Origin: CADEEN01 sp963706685
GTDB taxonomy: Bacteria > Pseudomonadota > Gammaproteobacteria > Burkholderiales > Burkholderiaceae_C
Length of the DNA: 64,000 nucleotides
Assembly (NCBI GenBank): GCA_963706685.1
Contig: CAVPMY010000005.1
Coordinates: forward strand, 806,001-870,000
Direction: 5' to 3'
Of the stretch, positions 62,825-64,000 are shown piece by piece. A program made the position numbers and the translations under genes. The notes under the pieces were generated by a model. It was not told the DNA's origin, ran no database searches, and saw only the letters and a list, made by a program, of their open reading frames with translations. The stretch's first letter is position 1, and the number at the start of each line of letters is the position of its first letter.

Positions 62825-63474
62825 GGCAGTTGGTGGACCGCATTGTCCCCGACGACGAAGACGCGGTCACCGGGTGTGCGCTCGATCGGGTGCATGCCGG
62901 TAAAGGCGCCGAACGCGGGCAGCACACCGACCGACGCGCCGATGTGAAAACACGGCAGGCGCAGCCGGTCGATGCCGCGGCCGACGGTGATGCAGGGGTG
63001 GAGGTGGCCGCCCAACACGTACGCTCCTGGACTCGGCTGCGGGTGGTGGCACAGCACGAGTTGCGGTGCGGCCGGCAGCACAAAGGGCTCGTCGACGCAG
63101 TGCACGCCCCACGATGCCGGCGGGTCACCGGCCCGGTCATCGTGGTTGCCGCGCACCAGCACCAGCTCGAGCCGGCTGCGCTGATCGCGCCAGGCCGCCA
63201 CGGCAGCGAGCGTGGCGGCATCGCGCGAGTGGCGCGAATGCAGCAAGTCGCCGAGAAAGATGATGCGCTGCGCGTCGTGCACCGCCAGCAGGTTATCGAT
63301 GGCGTCGAGGTTGCCGCGGGTGGTGGCCTCGGGCACCGGTACGCCGAGGCGGCGGTAGCTCACGGCCTTGCCGATGTGCGCGTCGGCCAGCAGCAGCGTG
63401 CGTTGGGTGGGCCACCAGACGGCCTTGCCGGGAAGCAATTGCAGTTCGACGCCGCCGACGTCGATGCGGCTCAT
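62821..63474 (-). CDS. pdeM: Ligase-associated DNA-damage-response endonuclease PdeM-like phosphoesterase
   Basis: 217 residues, calcineurin-like metallophosphoesterase. Metal motifs in order: LLLADAHIGKAVSYRRLG, FLGDLLHSRHSR, VRGNHDDRAG and LCHHP...LGGHLHP. In other genomes pdeM sits with a DNA ligase and exonuclease; none is next to it here, so the name rests on family resemblance. It lies between slmA and the DUF815 gene. Confidence 0.85.
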   Translation of the reverse strand: MSRIDVGGVELQLLPGKAVWWPTQRTLLLADAHIGKAVSYRRLGVPVPEATTRGNLDAIDNLLAVHDAQRIIFLGDLLHSRHSRDAATLAAVAAWRDQRSRLELVLVRGNHDDRAGDPPASWGVHCVDEPFVLPAAPQLVLCHHPQPSPGAYVLGGHLHPCITVGRGIDRLRLPCFHIGASVGVLPAFGAFTGMHPIERTPGDRVFVVGDNAVHQLP

Positions 63475-63483
63475 GCCGGCAAC

Positions 63484-64000
63484 TCAGCTGAACAGCTTGA
63501 GCCCGAGCTCGAGGTGCTCCGTCGGGCTGCGCTTGAAGCCCGAGCGCGCATAGCGCTGCAAGCGGCCGACGGTGAATGCCGTCAGCGCCGAGGCCTGGGC
63601 ATTGCTTTCCACGGTCGGTTGTGCCGAACCGCTGGCTTCGGCCGCCTCGCGCAGACATTGCCGCAGTTGCGACTCCACGCGGTCGAAGAACTGGTTCATG
63701 CGCGCGATCAAGCGCTCATGCTCGAAGACCAGGGCGTCGCCCACCATCACGCGAACCATGCCCGGATTCTTCTCGCCGAAGCCCAACACCACGGCGACGA
63801 TCTTGCCGGCCTGCTGGGCGCCGGCCGGCTCACGCTCGACGATCTGGTTGACCAGCGTGAACACGCTCGATTCGATGAACTCGATCAGGCCCTCGAACAT
63901 CTGCGCCTTGCTTGCGAAGTGTCGGTACAACGCGGCTTCGCTGACCGACAGCTTGGCCGCCAGCGCAGCGGTGGTGATGCGTTCGGCGCCCGGCTGTTCC
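63484..64000 (-). CDS. slmA: TetR-family nucleoid occlusion factor SlmA (N-terminus cut by window edge)
   Basis: The last 171 or so residues are present. The helix-turn-helix is ITTAALAAKLSVSEAALYRHF, followed by ASKAQMFEGLIEFIESSVF, which is the SlmA signature. EKNPGMVRVMVGDALVFEHERL follows, and the end is LELGLKLFS. SlmA binds specific chromosomal sites and blocks FtsZ assembly over the nucleoid. The start codon is beyond the window. Confidence 0.9.
   Translation of the reverse strand, partial: EQPGAERITTAALAAKLSVSEAALYRHFASKAQMFEGLIEFIESSVFTLVNQIVEREPAGAQQAGKIVAVVLGFGEKNPGMVRVMVGDALVFEHERLIARMNQFFDRVESQLRQCLREAAEASGSAQPTVESNAQASALTAFTVGRLQRYARSGFKRSPTEHLELGLKLFS

Overview
The window is a GC-rich bacterial chromosome segment. 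The neighbourhoods point to a betaproteobacterium of the order Burkholderiales, probably the Rubrivivax/Leptothrix/Methylibium group. The clues are: a cox cluster with small DUF2244/DUF2970/DUF2909 accessory proteins; hisI-hisE-DUF4870-hinT-tatABC in a row; pyrC-pyrB-pyrR-ruvX-algH in a row; and an rpoH with an upstream CIRCE site. The assignment rests on gene order and protein resemblance, not on a database search.

Layout. (1) 1-16.7 kb is a surface-polysaccharide locus. Minus-strand genes encode a GT4 glycosyltransferase (cut by the window edge), a Wzx-like flippase and WbpE/WbpD/WbpB homologues for a UDP-2,3-diacetamido-uronic-acid precursor. A plus-strand block holds two GT2 glycosyltransferases, a three-domain GT2-methyltransferase-deacetylase protein and an ABC exporter, all joined by overlapping start and stop codons. 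A minus-strand block rmlBDAC-manC supplies dTDP-rhamnose and GDP-mannose. (2) 16.8-34.5 kb is mostly housekeeping: lysS, dsbC, a UbiH-like hydroxylase, an AsmA protein, a MOSC protein, a DMT exporter, pirin, a membrane C13 peptidase, ychF, a MASE1 hybrid histidine kinase and rpoH. (3) 34.7-44.8 kb is a complete aa3-type cytochrome c oxidase and heme A assembly cluster. (4) 44.9-50.9 kb holds a BioC-like methyltransferase, comF, trmL, gpsA, secB, grxC, a rhodanese, gpmA and plsC. (5) 50.9-55.1 kb is a pyrimidine operon with ruvX and algH. (6) 55.3-64 kb holds a GNAT, a photolyase, tatCBA, hinT, hisE/hisI, a PEP-CTERM protein, a Nudix hydrolase, a DUF815 ATPase, pdeM and slmA (cut by the right edge).

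Sequence quality matters here. Nine genes are broken by single-base shifts while their amino-acid conservation is intact: wbpB, wbpD, wbpE, rmlA-D, a ubiH-like gene and gpmA. About 23 of the shifts are insertions and only 2 are deletions. They cluster at 2.0-4.3 kb and 13.6-15.9 kb. I read them as uncorrected assembly errors rather than gene decay, and give the span each gene has after repair.

Non-coding structure of note: a CIRCE operator before rpoH; a 157-bp element with 25-bp terminal inverted repeats and 5-bp flanking direct repeats just upstream of phr; a 123-bp imperfect inverted repeat touching the pyrB stop codon; two good intrinsic terminators. No tRNA, rRNA, CRISPR array, prophage or full-length insertion sequence was seen. 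The only non-coding stretch over 300 bases is pyrC-pyrB (52261-52647), described under its own entries.
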